From NCBI RefSeq assembly GCF_016612995.1, contig NZ_JAEOAH010000004.1, forward strand, positions 186,001 through 250,000: DNA of 64,000 nt. Reading direction: 5' to 3'. Position 1 is the stretch's first letter, and each line of letters opens with the position of its first letter. The stretch comes from Viridibacillus soli (GTDB lineage: Bacteria > Bacillota > Bacilli > Bacillales_A > Planococcaceae). This document shows positions 1-9,558 of the stretch, piece by piece. Below the pieces are notes generated by a model. That model was given only the letters and a program-made list of their open reading frames with translations. It was not told the origin of the DNA and made no database searches. The translations under genes were made by a program, and so were the position numbers.

Positions 1-495
1 CTTGAATTGGCAAAGTATGAATCAGGTACTTACAAAATGAAAATGAATGTCTTTTATATTAACGAGCTATTGGAAGAGGTTTGTGAGAAACTATCAACTG
101 AAATCCAACAAAAGGAGTTACGGATTCAAACGCATGTATTTCCCATTAAAGTCGCAGCCAACCAACGTCGTATCGAACAAGTTCTAACGAATTTTTTAAC
201 TAACGCCATTCGATATTCACCTTCGCAAGAAAGAATAATAATGGTTACAGAGAAGAAGGGGGAAATGGTGAAAATAAGTGTGGAGAATAAAGGTGCTCAT
301 ATTGAAGAAGAACATCTTGAAAAGGTATGGGATCGCTTTTATCGCATTGATGCTTCTAGACAAAGGTCAAGAGGAGGAACCGGCTTAGGGCTTGCTATCT
401 CCAAAAATATATTAATACTACATGGAGTAGAATATGGTGTTTGTAATACAGATAATGGAGTACAGTTTTATTTTTATTTAAAAATAGAAGAGTAA
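1..495 (+). CDS. Sensor histidine kinase, C-terminal part (partial at window edge)
   Basis: The reading frame is open from the first base, so the gene starts upstream of the window. The visible 164 residues hold the end of the dimerisation helices and a complete HATPase_c domain: N-box (FLTNAIRYSP), F-box (WDRFYRID) and G2 box (GGTGLGLAIS). The phospho-accepting histidine lies outside. This is the catalytic half of a two-component kinase that phosphorylates a response regulator, presumably encoded upstream. A terminator follows directly. The family is certain; the stimulus cannot be read from this part. Confidence 0.9.
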   Translation, partial: LELAKYESGTYKMKMNVFYINELLEEVCEKLSTEIQQKELRIQTHVFPIKVAANQRRIEQVLTNFLTNAIRYSPSQERIIMVTEKKGEMVKISVENKGAHIEEEHLEKVWDRFYRIDASRQRSRGGTGLGLAISKNILILHGVEYGVCNTDNGVQFYFYLKIEE

Positions 496-500
496 GTAAA

Positions 501-550
501 ACAGATCATAAGAATGGTTTTGAATGCCAATCGTATGATCTGTTCTTTTA
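501..550 (+). terminator. Rho-independent terminator of the histidine kinase
   Basis: A 10-bp stem (ACAGATCATA with TATGATCTGT) is followed by TTCTTTT just after the kinase stop codon. Confidence 0.75.
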
Positions 551-592
551 TATGGAAATACATAAATTTAAATGGGTTGATGCAATTTTCTC

Positions 593-1342
593 TTATTTTT
601 CAAAGAATTCAATAATTCCATTTACTATTGATATTGCAGTTTTTCTTTGAAAATCTTTGGATGTCATTCGTATTTCATCTTCCTTATTTGAAGTAAAGCC
701 CAATTCTAATAATACTGCTGGAGCAGAATTGTTCTTTAAAACATAATAATCACTTTCTTTTACACCACGATTTTTAGCGTTACTACTTTGATTGAAGATA
801 GAATTTTGTAAGATTATCGCTAAATTTTTACTCTCTCTATGATTTGAACTGTAATGTGTCGTTATTCCTTTAACATCAGTGTCTGTAAAAGCATCGTGAT
901 GAATACTAATATATAGATCAGCTAGAGCCTTATCGGCAATATGAATTCTTTTTCGTAAAGCTTCTTTTTGAGTATTGCCTAAATCCATATCTTTATCGCG
1001 TGTTAGGATGACTGTTGCCCCGGTTCTTTCTTCAAGTTGCTTTTTAATATTTTGCGCTACTGTAAGATTCACCTCTTTTTCAATTGTTCCATAGGTCAAG
1101 CCAATTGTCCCACCATCAACCCCACCATGCCCAGGATCAATAACGATGGTTTTTCCATTTAAAAGATCTACAGTTTCACTGTCAAATGAATTACTATTTA
1201 CCGTATGACTTTTTAATGTATGAATGCTTTTTTTAAATATCTCCACATCATTAACTTCGGTATTATCCATTAGACAAACTAGACAAACTAAACTAACACC
1301 TATTAAGGAAGCAAATAGATATTTCAAATTCTTTTTCTTCAT
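593..1342 (-). CDS. N-acetylmuramoyl-L-alanine amidase, CwlD-like (Amidase_3)
   Basis: A 249-residue membrane-anchored zinc amidase that cleaves the bond between muramic acid and the stem peptide of peptidoglycan. An N-terminal hydrophobic segment at about residues 9-25 follows a KKK start and should act as signal anchor. Zinc ligands are visible: H72 in DPGHGG, E88 in TIEKE, H148 in SIHHDA. The catalytic glutamate is E213 in LLELGF. Length and architecture match CwlD, which makes muramic lactam in spore cortex together with a deacetylase such as PdaA. A polysaccharide deacetylase is the divergent neighbour about 300 bp away. A sporulation role is inferred; a vegetative autolysin is the alternative. 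Confidence 0.85.
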   Translation of the reverse strand: MKKKNLKYLFASLIGVSLVCLVCLMDNTEVNDVEIFKKSIHTLKSHTVNSNSFDSETVDLLNGKTIVIDPGHGGVDGGTIGLTYGTIEKEVNLTVAQNIKKQLEERTGATVILTRDKDMDLGNTQKEALRKRIHIADKALADLYISIHHDAFTDTDVKGITTHYSSNHRESKNLAIILQNSIFNQSSNAKNRGVKESDYYVLKNNSAPAVLLELGFTSNKEDEIRMTSKDFQRKTAISIVNGIIEFFEK

Positions 1343-1647
1343 ATTTCAAATTCTCCTTTATCTTTTAAGCTCAAGTGATTAACATGACCAATAATAAGAT
1401 GCCGATATAAAGATGAAATGAAGACAAGATAAATATGAAATAAAACTAATTATTGTCCTTAACATTGGGGAAATACAGCTGTACGAATTATAGGAGAGTT
1501 GGTAATCTCACACGAATAGAGTGAGAAGAGTAGACTAGGATAGAAAGATTTGAGATAACTTTTTTTCTTTAATTTAAATCGACACAATCTGCATTTTATC
1601 TTTATATTGTTCAATTACTCTATTCTTTGTAAAGGAGAGATTGAGCA
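1343..1647. other. Divergent intergenic region between amidase and deacetylase
   Basis: About 300 bp without an open frame. It must carry the promoters of both cell-wall genes. I see no convincing operator or structured RNA in it. Confidence 0.5.
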
Positions 1648-2487
1648 GTGAAAACACCACGAAAAGATATTAAGCGAAGTTGGATAAAAAAAGGATTAAT
1701 ATTGTTAGGAGTTATTCTAGCTACTATTTTTCTAATGTTCTATTTGAAAGAAAAATTCACTACAACGACTGTTAAAGTAGTAGAAGAAAGTACTAAACAA
1801 AATACTACACAAAAGCAAAATGATTTAAGTAAACAGCATCCTATAAAAAAGGAAAGAGCAGCTAGTAAGCCCTTAGGAAAAGTTGTTTACCTCACGTTTG
1901 ATGATGGTCCTAGTCAATTAACAGGGCAATTTTTAGATATATTAAAAGAACATGATATAAAAGCGACTTTTTTCATGCAAGGGGTTAATTTACAGAATAA
2001 GAGTTTCGAAGAAAGTGTTAAGCGAGCAACGCAAGAAGGACATTACATAGGGGGACATAGTATGTCACACGATAGTAAACGTCTTTACACCGATGGACAG
2101 TTTGTACCGGAGATGATTGAAACATTGAATCTTATTCATGATATTACTGGTACAAACCCTAAATTGGTTCGACCTCCATATGGTTCAGTACCGGGGTTGA
2201 ACAGTAAACAACTTCGTAATGAAATTGCAGAAGCGGATATTAAAGTATGGGATTGGACAATTGATTCTTTGGACTGGCAATCAAAAGGTAACCCCAATCA
2301 AATTGTAGAAAATATTAAAAATGGAACCGTAAGAGATGTAGAAGTCGTTCTCATGCACGAAAATACTCAGGTACTGCAAGTACTTCCAGAAATCATTTCT
2401 TTTTATAAGGAAAAGGGTTATCATTTTGGTGTATATGATGATAGGAACCATTTCATTCAAAATTTCCAAAATGATAAACGGTTTTAA
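1648..2487 (+). CDS. Membrane-anchored polysaccharide deacetylase (NodB domain)
   Basis: 279 residues with one N-terminal membrane segment (about 15-32), a polar linker rich in Lys, Gln and Thr (40-75), then a NodB deacetylase domain. The metal and catalytic motifs are present: TFDDGPS at about 83-89 (catalytic D85, metal D86), HSMSH at 137-141 (metal histidines) and RPPYG at about 175-179. The enzyme would remove acetyl groups from GlcNAc or MurNAc outside the membrane. The start is a GTG preceded by AAAGGAGAG at good spacing. The PdaA/PgdA family is certain; the substrate is not. Confidence 0.88.
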   Translation: MKTPRKDIKRSWIKKGLILLGVILATIFLMFYLKEKFTTTTVKVVEESTKQNTTQKQNDLSKQHPIKKERAASKPLGKVVYLTFDDGPSQLTGQFLDILKEHDIKATFFMQGVNLQNKSFEESVKRATQEGHYIGGHSMSHDSKRLYTDGQFVPEMIETLNLIHDITGTNPKLVRPPYGSVPGLNSKQLRNEIAEADIKVWDWTIDSLDWQSKGNPNQIVENIKNGTVRDVEVVLMHENTQVLQVLPEIISFYKEKGYHFGVYDDRNHFIQNFQNDKRF

Positions 2488-2768
2488 AATATACTGTGTC
2501 ATTCTTTTTAATAGTGCGATTTGTAATGATTAAAAAATAGAATAGAATAAGTACAGCAAAGAATAGCGAAAAATGGATTAGAAAAGGAAAAAGTTTTTGT
2601 TTCTTTTGATGTGTTGTAGCTTTTGAAAAAAGTTTGATAATTTAGGCTCAACACTAAAATCTGTTCTTGATTAAAAAATAGTATAAAAAAACATCTGTAT
2701 CCGCTAAAGTTGAGAGTACGACCAAACAACCTTAAGCATTATCATCGACTACTTGGGAAACGCCATGA

Positions 2769-3135
2769 TCAGCTAACCGCTGAAATTGTCACCATAGGAG
2801 ATTCAATCATACCTTCATGATCTGAAAAAGAGTAATCCAGACCAATTGTTAAGGCACCATCTTTAACAGCATTATGAATTGCAACGGTATTATTCGTATT
2901 AAAGAGAACATCAGATTTACTATAGCGGGCAATGATGTTGTTTAAATACCATAAGAAGCTCTTTTTGTAGTCTATCATCTAACTCAGTCGAGCGATTGAA
3001 CAAGTTTTCTCTCTCCATGATTTCGATATTTTTTAAAGCCACTGCACACGCTGCCGGATTTTCACCAAATGTATTTAGATGTCGTAGATGGCTATTTTCT
3101 TCAACTGTGTTAAACTTTTCAGTCCATCTATACAT
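2769..3135 (-). pseudogene. Debris of a class III aminotransferase joined to a second gene fragment
   Basis: On the minus strand 2920-3135 encodes a piece of a PLP class III aminotransferase, recognisable by HLNTFGENPAACAVALKN and the following IEIMERENL helix. The frame then breaks. From about 2955 down to 2769 another frame encodes an unrelated fragment (AIHNAVKDGALTIGLDYSF) that recalls the effector domain of LysR-type regulators, though I am not sure. Neither has a start or an active site, so this is a junction of two decayed genes. Confidence 0.6.
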
Positions 3136-3265
3136 ATTACTTTGGATACTTTTCGTTTTTCAATTTTCATTGATGGTGTTGAGATTGACTCTGGTGTTGC
3201 GGCTGAAATTGGCGCATTTTCGCTGCTTGAATGAGCCACTCTAATGTTTTAAGTTGATTATTTCT

Positions 3266-3300
3266 AAGAAGACTCTCCTCTCTGGAGAGTCTTCTTCTTC
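3266..3300 (+). terminator. Strong Rho-independent terminator after gene debris
   Basis: Perfect 12-bp stem AGAAGACTCTCC / GGAGAGTCTTCT with a 5-nt loop, then a C/T-rich tail. It probably served a gene that has decayed. Confidence 0.7.
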
Positions 3301-3318
3301 TAATTTCTCCTAAACTTC

Positions 3319-3480
3319 CTACTCAAAATCTTCCTTCTGTAATAACTTATTCGACAACCATAAGCCAAACCCACCAATATTAATGAAAAATAAACTAATC
3401 ATACTAATACCAAACACTATACCCTCAAATAACGTTGATAACTTTTGATCTGCCTCATAAAAACGAATCCAGCTGTACAT
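3319..3480 (-). CDS. Short hypothetical membrane protein or remnant
   Basis: A 53-codon frame starting MYSWIRFYEADQ has one clear membrane segment (GIVFGISMISLFFINIGGFG) and ends KEDFE. The frame stays open for about 14 codons upstream of the ATG, and no good ribosome-binding site is seen. It could therefore be the C-terminal remnant of a longer protein. Family not recognised. Confidence 0.3.
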   Translation of the reverse strand: MYSWIRFYEADQKLSTLFEGIVFGISMISLFFINIGGFGLWLSNKLLQKEDFE

Positions 3481-3665
3481 GGAGATACCTAATTCTGGCC
3501 TTTTTATTTGCTTATTCTATGCATAAAGTGGGGGTGTATGTCCTAACAGCACGGGTACAAATAAAATATAGCATTGGAAATTAATCGTCATATTAGAATT
3601 TTCTGAATCTGATTGACTTCGTACCAATATATTACATATGATAGTTTCATAAGAAGGGGGGATTT

Positions 3666-4835
3666 ATGATGATAAATGAAGAGTTACTTTTAATACCAGG
3701 GCCAACACCGGTGACGGATGAAATTTATAATGCGTTAGCAAGTGAGACGAGAGGGCATACAGATCCGCGCTTTGTAGCGATTTATAAAAATGCGCTAGAG
3801 AATACGAAGAAAATATTCCAGACAGACGGAGAAGTATATGTTGTTGCTGGCTCGGGGACGTTGGCGATGGAAATGGCGCTTATTAATACAGTCGCTGTTG
3901 GGGAGAAAGTATTAGTAGTAAGTCATGGCTATTTTGGTGATCGTTTTATCCAGCTAGGACAGGCATTTGGCATTGAGGTCGATGTGTTACAAGCTGAATG
4001 GGGCAAGCAAATTGCACCTGAGCAAGTAGAGGAGAAACTAGAGAATGGTGGCTATAAAGCCGTAACCGTGACACATGCGGATACTTCTACAGGTGTGGCA
4101 GCCAATTTAGAAGAACTTGTACCCGTTGTGAAAAAGCATGGTGCTCTATTTATTCTAGATGGCGTGTGCGCAACAGCTGCAATGGAAGAAAATATGTCAA
4201 AAACGTATGGTGATCCTGATTATAAAATTGATGTAATTTTAACGGGTTCACAAAAAGCGATTGGCGTGCCACCGGGGTTAGGGATCATTGCATTTAGCAA
4301 AATAGCTCTTGCTGCACGTGAACGGTTAGGGCGTATTCCTGCATACTATGCGGACATTCATAACTGGAGATCTGTAATGGACAACCCATCAAATTATTTT
4401 GCAACACCGCCTGTGAATTTAATATATGCCTATGATGTTGCGATGAAGAATGTTATCGCTGAAGGAATGGAAGCCCGTATAGCGCGTCATACATCATTTG
4501 GTAAAGCGGTTCGAGCTGCACTAACAACGTATGGTATGTCCCCACTTGCAACAGAAGAAGTCGCGGCTCCAACATTAAGCTGCATCCTTTATCCAGAAGG
4601 TATTAGTGATGCCGATTTCCGCACAATACTTGCGAAAAAAGGCGTAATCGTGGCAGGCTCACTTGCGCATCTTGCAGGCAAAGCCTTTCGCATCGGTCAT
4701 ATGGGTAGTACCACGCCTGAAATGCTAGAAGAAGCAATTGTGAAAATAGGAGAAACGTTGCAGGAACTAGGACAAGAGGTTGATATTGAAAGTGCACGTA
4801 AACAACTGAAAGAAACAATTTTAGCAACGGTTTAA
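3666..4835 (+). CDS. Alanine-glyoxylate / serine-pyruvate-type aminotransferase (class V)
   Basis: 389 residues, the full length of the PLP class V family that includes PucG and serine-glyoxylate transaminases. The N-terminal motif LLIPGPTPVTDEI is typical. The cofactor aspartate is in FILDGVCA (about D165) and the Schiff-base lysine in ILTGSQKAIG (about K197). It transfers an amino group between alanine or serine and a 2-oxo acid such as glyoxylate. Two ATG codons in a row follow an AAGGGGGGA site; the second (3669) has slightly better spacing. No purine-degradation genes are nearby, so the PucG role cannot be supported here. Confidence 0.85.
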   Translation: MMINEELLLIPGPTPVTDEIYNALASETRGHTDPRFVAIYKNALENTKKIFQTDGEVYVVAGSGTLAMEMALINTVAVGEKVLVVSHGYFGDRFIQLGQAFGIEVDVLQAEWGKQIAPEQVEEKLENGGYKAVTVTHADTSTGVAANLEELVPVVKKHGALFILDGVCATAAMEENMSKTYGDPDYKIDVILTGSQKAIGVPPGLGIIAFSKIALAARERLGRIPAYYADIHNWRSVMDNPSNYFATPPVNLIYAYDVAMKNVIAEGMEARIARHTSFGKAVRAALTTYGMSPLATEEVAAPTLSCILYPEGISDADFRTILAKKGVIVAGSLAHLAGKAFRIGHMGSTTPEMLEEAIVKIGETLQELGQEVDIESARKQLKETILATV

Positions 4836-4847
4836 ATACGTTTAATT

Positions 4848-4880
4848 GAAAGCTATCTACGTATTGGATAGCTTTTTTCT
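4848..4880 (+). terminator. Terminator of the class V aminotransferase
   Basis: Stem AAAGCTATC / GATAGCTTT followed by TTTTTC. Confidence 0.75.
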
Positions 4881-5029
4881 TATGTATTGGCTATATAAAG
4901 AAAAACCCTATTTCGTATGATTTAGTCCAAATTACTTTCTAAAATGTTAATTATCCGCCTAAATAACCATATACCTATCAAAAAAATATGTATATAATTT
5001 TAGTGAACAAATGACTTTGGAGGGTAAAT

Positions 5030-6172
5030 ATGAGAAAAAAACGATTTAATTTTATTAAAATGATGTTAGCTTTAGTAGTGGCTTTTGCATTTGCATTTGG
5101 GGCTTCAACAAATAATACAGAAGCAGCAACTAAAGTGGAAACAATTTCTTTAACGAAAAATAAGCAAAAAACAGTTAACCGAAAATTCAATAAAGACCAA
5201 ATTGATATTATGAAAGTGACTGTACCAGCAGATGGTTTATTCACGATGAAACTGGATAATCCTAAGAAACGTGAAATGGGTATTGCTCTATTTAGCGAAT
5301 TCGATCCTATTCTATTAGAGGATATAGAAAATATCGATGAGTCAAATCTAGATATAATGGATAGTGCACTTATGGATGTAGAAATATTAGGCTATGCTAT
5401 AAACTCAGAGATATTTGATTATGATAAAACGATGCACACCTTCTCTGTTGGTCTGAAAAAGGGTACATACTACGTTTTAGCAATGAATTTAGACGAAGGT
5501 AAAAATAAAAACTACACAGCAAAATTCACTTTAAAAGCAAGTAGCAGCTATGAAAAAGAAGCAAATAATACTATTAAACAAGCGACATCGATTAAATTAA
5601 ACAAAACATATAATGCATCATTTAATCTGTTTGATACAGATGATTATTATAAAGTAACGGTTCCTAAATCAGGATACTTAAAATTAAATGTAAATCAAAA
5701 GTATAAGACAAAATTCAAATTAAAAGTGTTGGATGCGAAAAAGAAAACAGTTAAAGGTTTAAAAGTAACAAAAAGCAATAAATCATATAATGGCTCTGTT
5801 TATTTATCAAAGGGCACGTATTATATTAAAGTGAACGGCGATATGATGGACTTAATGGATTCAATGAGCGACCGTGTTTCATATACATTAAAAACTTCAG
5901 TGAAAACAAAAACGCCAAAGAAATCCACTGTTAAAGTGATCAATAAAAAAGGCACTAAAAACGATAAAGTAATCGTTTCAAATCTACAATCAGGAAGTAC
6001 TGTGAAAATTTACGCAGATGCGAGCAAGAAAAAAACTTTAGCAACGAAAACAAAGAGTGGTAAATCAGCAACAATCCGCTTGAAATCTTTGAACAGCAAA
6101 GGCGGTAAATTATATATTACCGTTAAAAAAGCAGGCATTTCTGAAAGTGCAGCTGTAAGAGTAAACTATTAA
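5030..6172 (+). CDS. Secreted protein with PPC-like beta-sandwich domains
   Basis: 380 residues with a typical signal peptide (RKKRF start, hydrophobic core ALVVAFAFAFGA, cleavage near NTEAAT). The mature part is Lys/Thr rich. A segment at about residues 175-275 (EANNTIKQATSI, DTDDYYKVTVPKSG, KGTYYIKV) has the pattern of the bacterial pre-peptidase C-terminal domain. An earlier, more divergent copy may cover about 40-170. The last ~85 residues form a separate beta-rich region. No catalytic motif is seen. AGGG precedes the ATG at suitable spacing. A role in surface binding or as an accessory of secreted enzymes is only inferred. Confidence 0.7.
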   Translation: MRKKRFNFIKMMLALVVAFAFAFGASTNNTEAATKVETISLTKNKQKTVNRKFNKDQIDIMKVTVPADGLFTMKLDNPKKREMGIALFSEFDPILLEDIENIDESNLDIMDSALMDVEILGYAINSEIFDYDKTMHTFSVGLKKGTYYVLAMNLDEGKNKNYTAKFTLKASSSYEKEANNTIKQATSIKLNKTYNASFNLFDTDDYYKVTVPKSGYLKLNVNQKYKTKFKLKVLDAKKKTVKGLKVTKSNKSYNGSVYLSKGTYYIKVNGDMMDLMDSMSDRVSYTLKTSVKTKTPKKSTVKVINKKGTKNDKVIVSNLQSGSTVKIYADASKKKTLATKTKSGKSATIRLKSLNSKGGKLYITVKKAGISESAAVRVNY

Positions 6173-6177
6173 TTAAT

Positions 6178-6216
6178 AAAGCCACTAGCAAAAAAATATT
6201 TGCTAGTGGCTTTTAT
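6178..6216. terminator. Bidirectional terminator between PPC-like gene and bioY
   Basis: Perfect stem AAAGCCACTAGCAAA / TTTGCTAGTGGCTTT. The tails are T-rich in both directions, so it can end both converging transcripts. Confidence 0.8.
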
Positions 6217-6809
6217 TAATCACGTCTAATTTTCAATATTTTATACATACGATGCCCGAACATTCCAGCTAGAATGCCAAGTATTATATCCTTTGGAAAT
6301 GGGGGAACCATCCATAACCAGACTAATTTATAGGTTAGGGCATCTGGTGCATTTGCCCATAGTTTATAAGCTACATACATCCAGTTTGTGCCTATGATAT
6401 AACCGATGATTGTTGCCATAATTGAAGCGGTAATATAGCCTTTTATAGATGAATATCGTTCTACAATTTTCCCTGCAATATACGCCGATATGATAAAGCC
6501 GATTATAAAGCCAAATGTTGGGCTCAAAATTTGCCCAAAACCTCCGCCAAATCGCGCAAAAACAGGTGCACCTGCTAAGCCAATACATGCGTAGACTAAG
6601 ACAGAAATTGCACCAAGTCTACTTCCTAATATAAGGCCAGCTAAAATGGCGAAAAAGGTTTGTAGTGTAATAGGTACGCCCCCAATGACAAGAAAAGGGG
6701 CAAAGGCTGTAATGTTAGCGCCAATCATCATTAATGTTGCGAACATACCACAATAGACAATATCAACTGTTCTCATTTTGCTTTTTGTTTTCACTCTAGC
6801 TGTCGTCAT
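6216..6809 (-). CDS. bioY: Biotin transporter S component, BioY family
   Basis: 197 residues with about six membrane helices. It carries the BioY signature around GGVPITLQTFFAILAGLILG and the GGGFGQILSPTFGF segment. BioY is the substrate-binding subunit of the ECF biotin importer and works with the shared EcfAA'T module encoded elsewhere. The ATG follows GAGGTG. No BirA operator palindrome is visible in the 120 bp upstream, so biotin control cannot be claimed. Confidence 0.9.
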   Translation of the reverse strand: MTTARVKTKSKMRTVDIVYCGMFATLMMIGANITAFAPFLVIGGVPITLQTFFAILAGLILGSRLGAISVLVYACIGLAGAPVFARFGGGFGQILSPTFGFIIGFIISAYIAGKIVERYSSIKGYITASIMATIIGYIIGTNWMYVAYKLWANAPDALTYKLVWLWMVPPFPKDIILGILAGMFGHRMYKILKIRRD

Positions 6810-6932
6810 TCCACACCTCTAAAAAATTTCGTCCTGTCTTTTAATAATAGAAGAAAGCAGGGATGCTGTAAATGCTATGTATGACTGTACTGGTCAATTC
6901 AAGTATAATGTAAAGAAAAGGAGGGGATTTTA

Positions 6933-7208
6933 GTGGATTTAAATGATTTATTCAACAAGGTAAAAGATGTTGCAGTAAGTGGCAATTTTGATATGAAGGC
7001 TATCTTATCGAACTCATTTATAAAAGAACATACAAATTTTAATACTATCCAAGAGTTATTAGAAAAACTGCCGTTTGGTATTAAAAGTCTCGATGATTTG
7101 AAGAGGATTCCTGAAGGCGATCTAAATAAATTTATCAATCAAAACTCGCAATTCTCTACTTGGAAAGAAATGCTTGTAATGGCTGGTACATTTTTAGCGA
7201 AAAAATAA
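6933..7208 (+). CDS. Small hypothetical cytosolic protein (91 aa)
   Basis: Starts at GTG behind an excellent AAAGGAGGGG site and ends in a run of basic residues. The protein is soluble and mainly helical, with motifs NFNTIQELLEKLPFGIKSLDDL and FSTWKEMLVMAGTF. I do not recognise the family. A terminator follows, so it is a monocistronic unit. The promoter lies in the ~120 bp shared with bioY. Confidence 0.75.
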   Translation: MDLNDLFNKVKDVAVSGNFDMKAILSNSFIKEHTNFNTIQELLEKLPFGIKSLDDLKRIPEGDLNKFINQNSQFSTWKEMLVMAGTFLAKK

Positions 7209-7233
7209 TTAAAGAAACAAACAATTAACGAAG

Positions 7234-7272
7234 CTATCTACTATCGGGAAATGATGGTAGATGGTTTTTTAG
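7234..7272 (+). terminator. Terminator of the 91-aa protein gene
   Basis: Stem ATCTACTATC / GATGGTAGAT with one wobble, then GGTTTTTTAG. Confidence 0.65.
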
Positions 7273-7290
7273 TTATACATATGAAGTTAA

Positions 7291-8268
7291 ATGGCAAACA
7301 TGAATGTAAATGAATTTTACGAATACGATATAGATGAGGTGTTACAAATAGAAGATCAATTTGCAAAGAAAATGACAACGTTAATGGCTGTATTAAATGA
7401 GGATATAAAAAAGATAGATTTCTCCTTGTCAAATCAAGTCTCAGCTTATATGCAGGAAGGGCTAATTGGAGATATTGCAACTGCTACAACTGGAATAGGA
7501 TACTTTTATGAAAATCAGAAAGAGTATGAAAAAGCCTACAATTGGTATGAATTAGCAGTTGAATTAAATGTTGCGGAAGGTCAGTTTTGCTTGGCAAATT
7601 ACTATTACGCGGGGGTTGGTGTCCAGGAAGATTTAGAAAAAGCTTTTCATCTTTATGAACTTGCGGCAAAGCAGGGACATGCGGATGCAGCAAATAATTT
7701 AGCGGATATGTATTTTAACGGAGAATATGTAGAAGAAAACTTCGTGGAGGCATTCAAATGGTTCACATTAGCGTCTAAAGCAGGTGTCAAAGAGGCACAA
7801 TTTACACTCGGTATTATGTATGAACAAGGCCTAGGTTTAAAGAAAAATATAGGGCAAGCATTAATATTTTATAAAATTTCCGCAGAAAACGGCTATATAG
7901 ATGCAAAATATCGAATGGGTAATTTATATGATCAAGGGATTGGTGTGAAGCAAAATAAGGAGCTGGCCTTTGGTTGGTATAAAAAAGCTGCGGAAAATGG
8001 CAATATAGATGCAGAATATAGTGTCGGTTATATGTATCAAAATGGTATTGGGACAAACGTCAATTACGACGAGGCGCTCGTATGGTATAAGCGCGCGGCT
8101 ATACAAGGAGATGCCAGTGCAAAGGTGCGTATTGGAGAAATGTACGAGTTCGCAATAGGTGTTCCAATGGATATAAATCGCGCTATTATATGGTATGAAC
8201 GAGCTGTTATTGCAGGCGATGCTATAGCACAAAAGCATATTGACCGTTTAAAGAGTTCGAGAATGTGA
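7291..8268 (+). CDS. Sel1-like repeat (SLR) protein
   Basis: 325 residues. After an N-terminal helical stretch, about six Sel1/TPR-like repeats of 36 residues run from about 75 to 315. Each carries the A.G...A...L/..MY..G.GV..N...A..WY..AA pattern. SLR proteins are alpha-solenoid scaffolds for protein-protein contacts. There is no signal peptide, so it should be cytosolic. The ATG has only a weak ribosome-binding site. The partner is unknown. Confidence 0.8.
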   Translation: MANMNVNEFYEYDIDEVLQIEDQFAKKMTTLMAVLNEDIKKIDFSLSNQVSAYMQEGLIGDIATATTGIGYFYENQKEYEKAYNWYELAVELNVAEGQFCLANYYYAGVGVQEDLEKAFHLYELAAKQGHADAANNLADMYFNGEYVEENFVEAFKWFTLASKAGVKEAQFTLGIMYEQGLGLKKNIGQALIFYKISAENGYIDAKYRMGNLYDQGIGVKQNKELAFGWYKKAAENGNIDAEYSVGYMYQNGIGTNVNYDEALVWYKRAAIQGDASAKVRIGEMYEFAIGVPMDINRAIIWYERAVIAGDAIAQKHIDRLKSSRM

Positions 8269-8349
8269 AGACTGTAGAAATTGTTTAGGTTCTGTTGGAC
8301 ACAACGGATTTGAGATGCTCCAAATATTATGTTTTTTGCTTTTTTAATA

Positions 8350-8385
8350 ATTCGATACCAAAAAAGGGGATTTTTGGTATCGAAT
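8350..8385. repeat. Perfect 15-bp inverted repeat (hairpin)
   Basis: ATTCGATACCAAAAA and its exact complement are separated by 6 nt. No clear T-tract follows on either strand, so it is not a plain terminator. It borders the dispersed repeat that starts at 8383. Confidence 0.55.
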
Positions 8386-8538
8386 TAAATTCCTTTATAG
8401 GATGTCGCACATCCAACAGTTACTGTGCTTTATGAAATCTATTTTTCATATATGTGTGCGTATCAATTGCGGATTGAATGTTCAGGAGGTCTCTTCCGTT
8501 TTTTAATTCATAGATAGTATCTCCTCTGCTCTTCTTAA
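8383..8538. repeat. Dispersed repeat, copy 1 (second copy at 18595-18751)
   Basis: About 156 bp almost identical to 18595-18751, differing by a few substitutions and short indels. In this copy the minus strand is open as ...GFEIKKSRGDTIYELKNG and onward to HKAQ-stop, which looks like the C-terminal end of a protein I cannot name. The second copy has frameshifts in the same frame. So this is duplicated, decaying coding sequence rather than a regulatory repeat. Confidence 0.65.
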
Positions 8539-8552
8539 TTTCGAAGCCAGAT

Positions 8553-9121
8553 TTAGGCTGGTTTCCATAAAGAAGCTCTTAAATATCGGCTGATTTGCAG
8601 GATTTTTCGTTTACTATTGGTTTCAATTTGAGCTAAAACATTCAAGCAAAATACAATGAGGGCAATGAACACCAGGCGTAAATGAAGCTTAACGCCCGCT
8701 TTTGTTTTACGAAATTCAGCCCATTTGTGATTCGTTAAATTAAGAGGTAATGTACTCGAATCAATGAACTTTAAAGGCATGACGCTTTTCGAGACATTCG
8801 TTTTTTGGTGAATTTGAACGACAAAATCAAGGAAAAGCTGTTGGAAGATGTCTGGATTCACGTATTTAAACGACGTGACAGTTGTGAAACACTGATAGAA
8901 TCTAAATTTGTCCCCTCTTGAAGTAAAAGGAAATCACTAAGTGCGTGCAGACTTTCTGTTTCATGTAGGTGCCCAAAAAGCAGTAATTTTAAGAATGAAT
9001 CCGTCGTAAGTTTTTTCGTATACGCATCTAATTTCATCGTTTTCACGTTTTCTTCAAAAAGTTGAAGATTTATGGGTAAAAACCATTGTCCAAATGATGT
9101 TCTTCGTGTAATCTTGTCCAT
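8553..9121 (-). pseudogene. IS4-family transposase remnant
   Basis: The N-terminal part (MDKITRRTSFGQW..., 8858-9121) matches the DUF4372-type N-terminus of IS4-like transposases and ends prematurely at SRRLNT. The next frame continues NPDIFQQLFLDFVVQIHQ and reaches the DDE-domain stretch FIDSSTLPLNL. It then jumps directly to C-terminal sequence after LRLVFI. There is thus at least one frameshift and a large internal deletion, and the element cannot move by itself. Confidence 0.75.
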
Positions 9122-9160
9122 ATGTAGTTCCTTTATTAGTGGATTTGGATGGGTTATCAC

Positions 9161-9558
9161 CTGACTTTATCCATTATAAAGGACTTTTTTATGCACAAAA
9201 CAGGATTATGGAACATTTTGAGTATTTTTGAAACTAAAGTTATTTTAATGCAACGCTAGTGACAATTAATGTATAAGTATTATTTTAAAATTCGATATCT
9301 AAGATACATTACATCAGATTCCTCGGTTTAACATTTAGCACAGCAGTATATATAAGAACACCACCAAACCTGTGTAGAATCAACTTCCAGAAAAATTTAT
9401 CCAAAGTTAACTTCTATCCGTCAACCAATGATTATTAAAGAACCACTACTACGCTTTCATATATATAGCCATACATCCAAAAAAGAATATCGCTGCTTCC
9501 TGCATAATACATCTAGTCGGAGTTGACTTAAATTTTTCAGCTAGTACAAAGAACCTAC
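9161..9558. other. Intergenic stretch without a gene
   Basis: About 400 bp. The left end may be the old border of the IS4 remnant. Downstream of the ABC permease stop, a short minus-strand frame (VLAEKFKST...AIYMKA) is open for about 30 codons without a start. It could be remnant coding sequence. Nothing else is supported. Confidence 0.4.

Noticed and set aside
6810-6932. BirA operator upstream of bioY
   Set aside because: No TTGTTAAC-type dyad found in the region.
8350-8385. Perfect hairpin as a terminator
   Set aside because: No T-tract follows on either strand; kept only as an inverted repeat.
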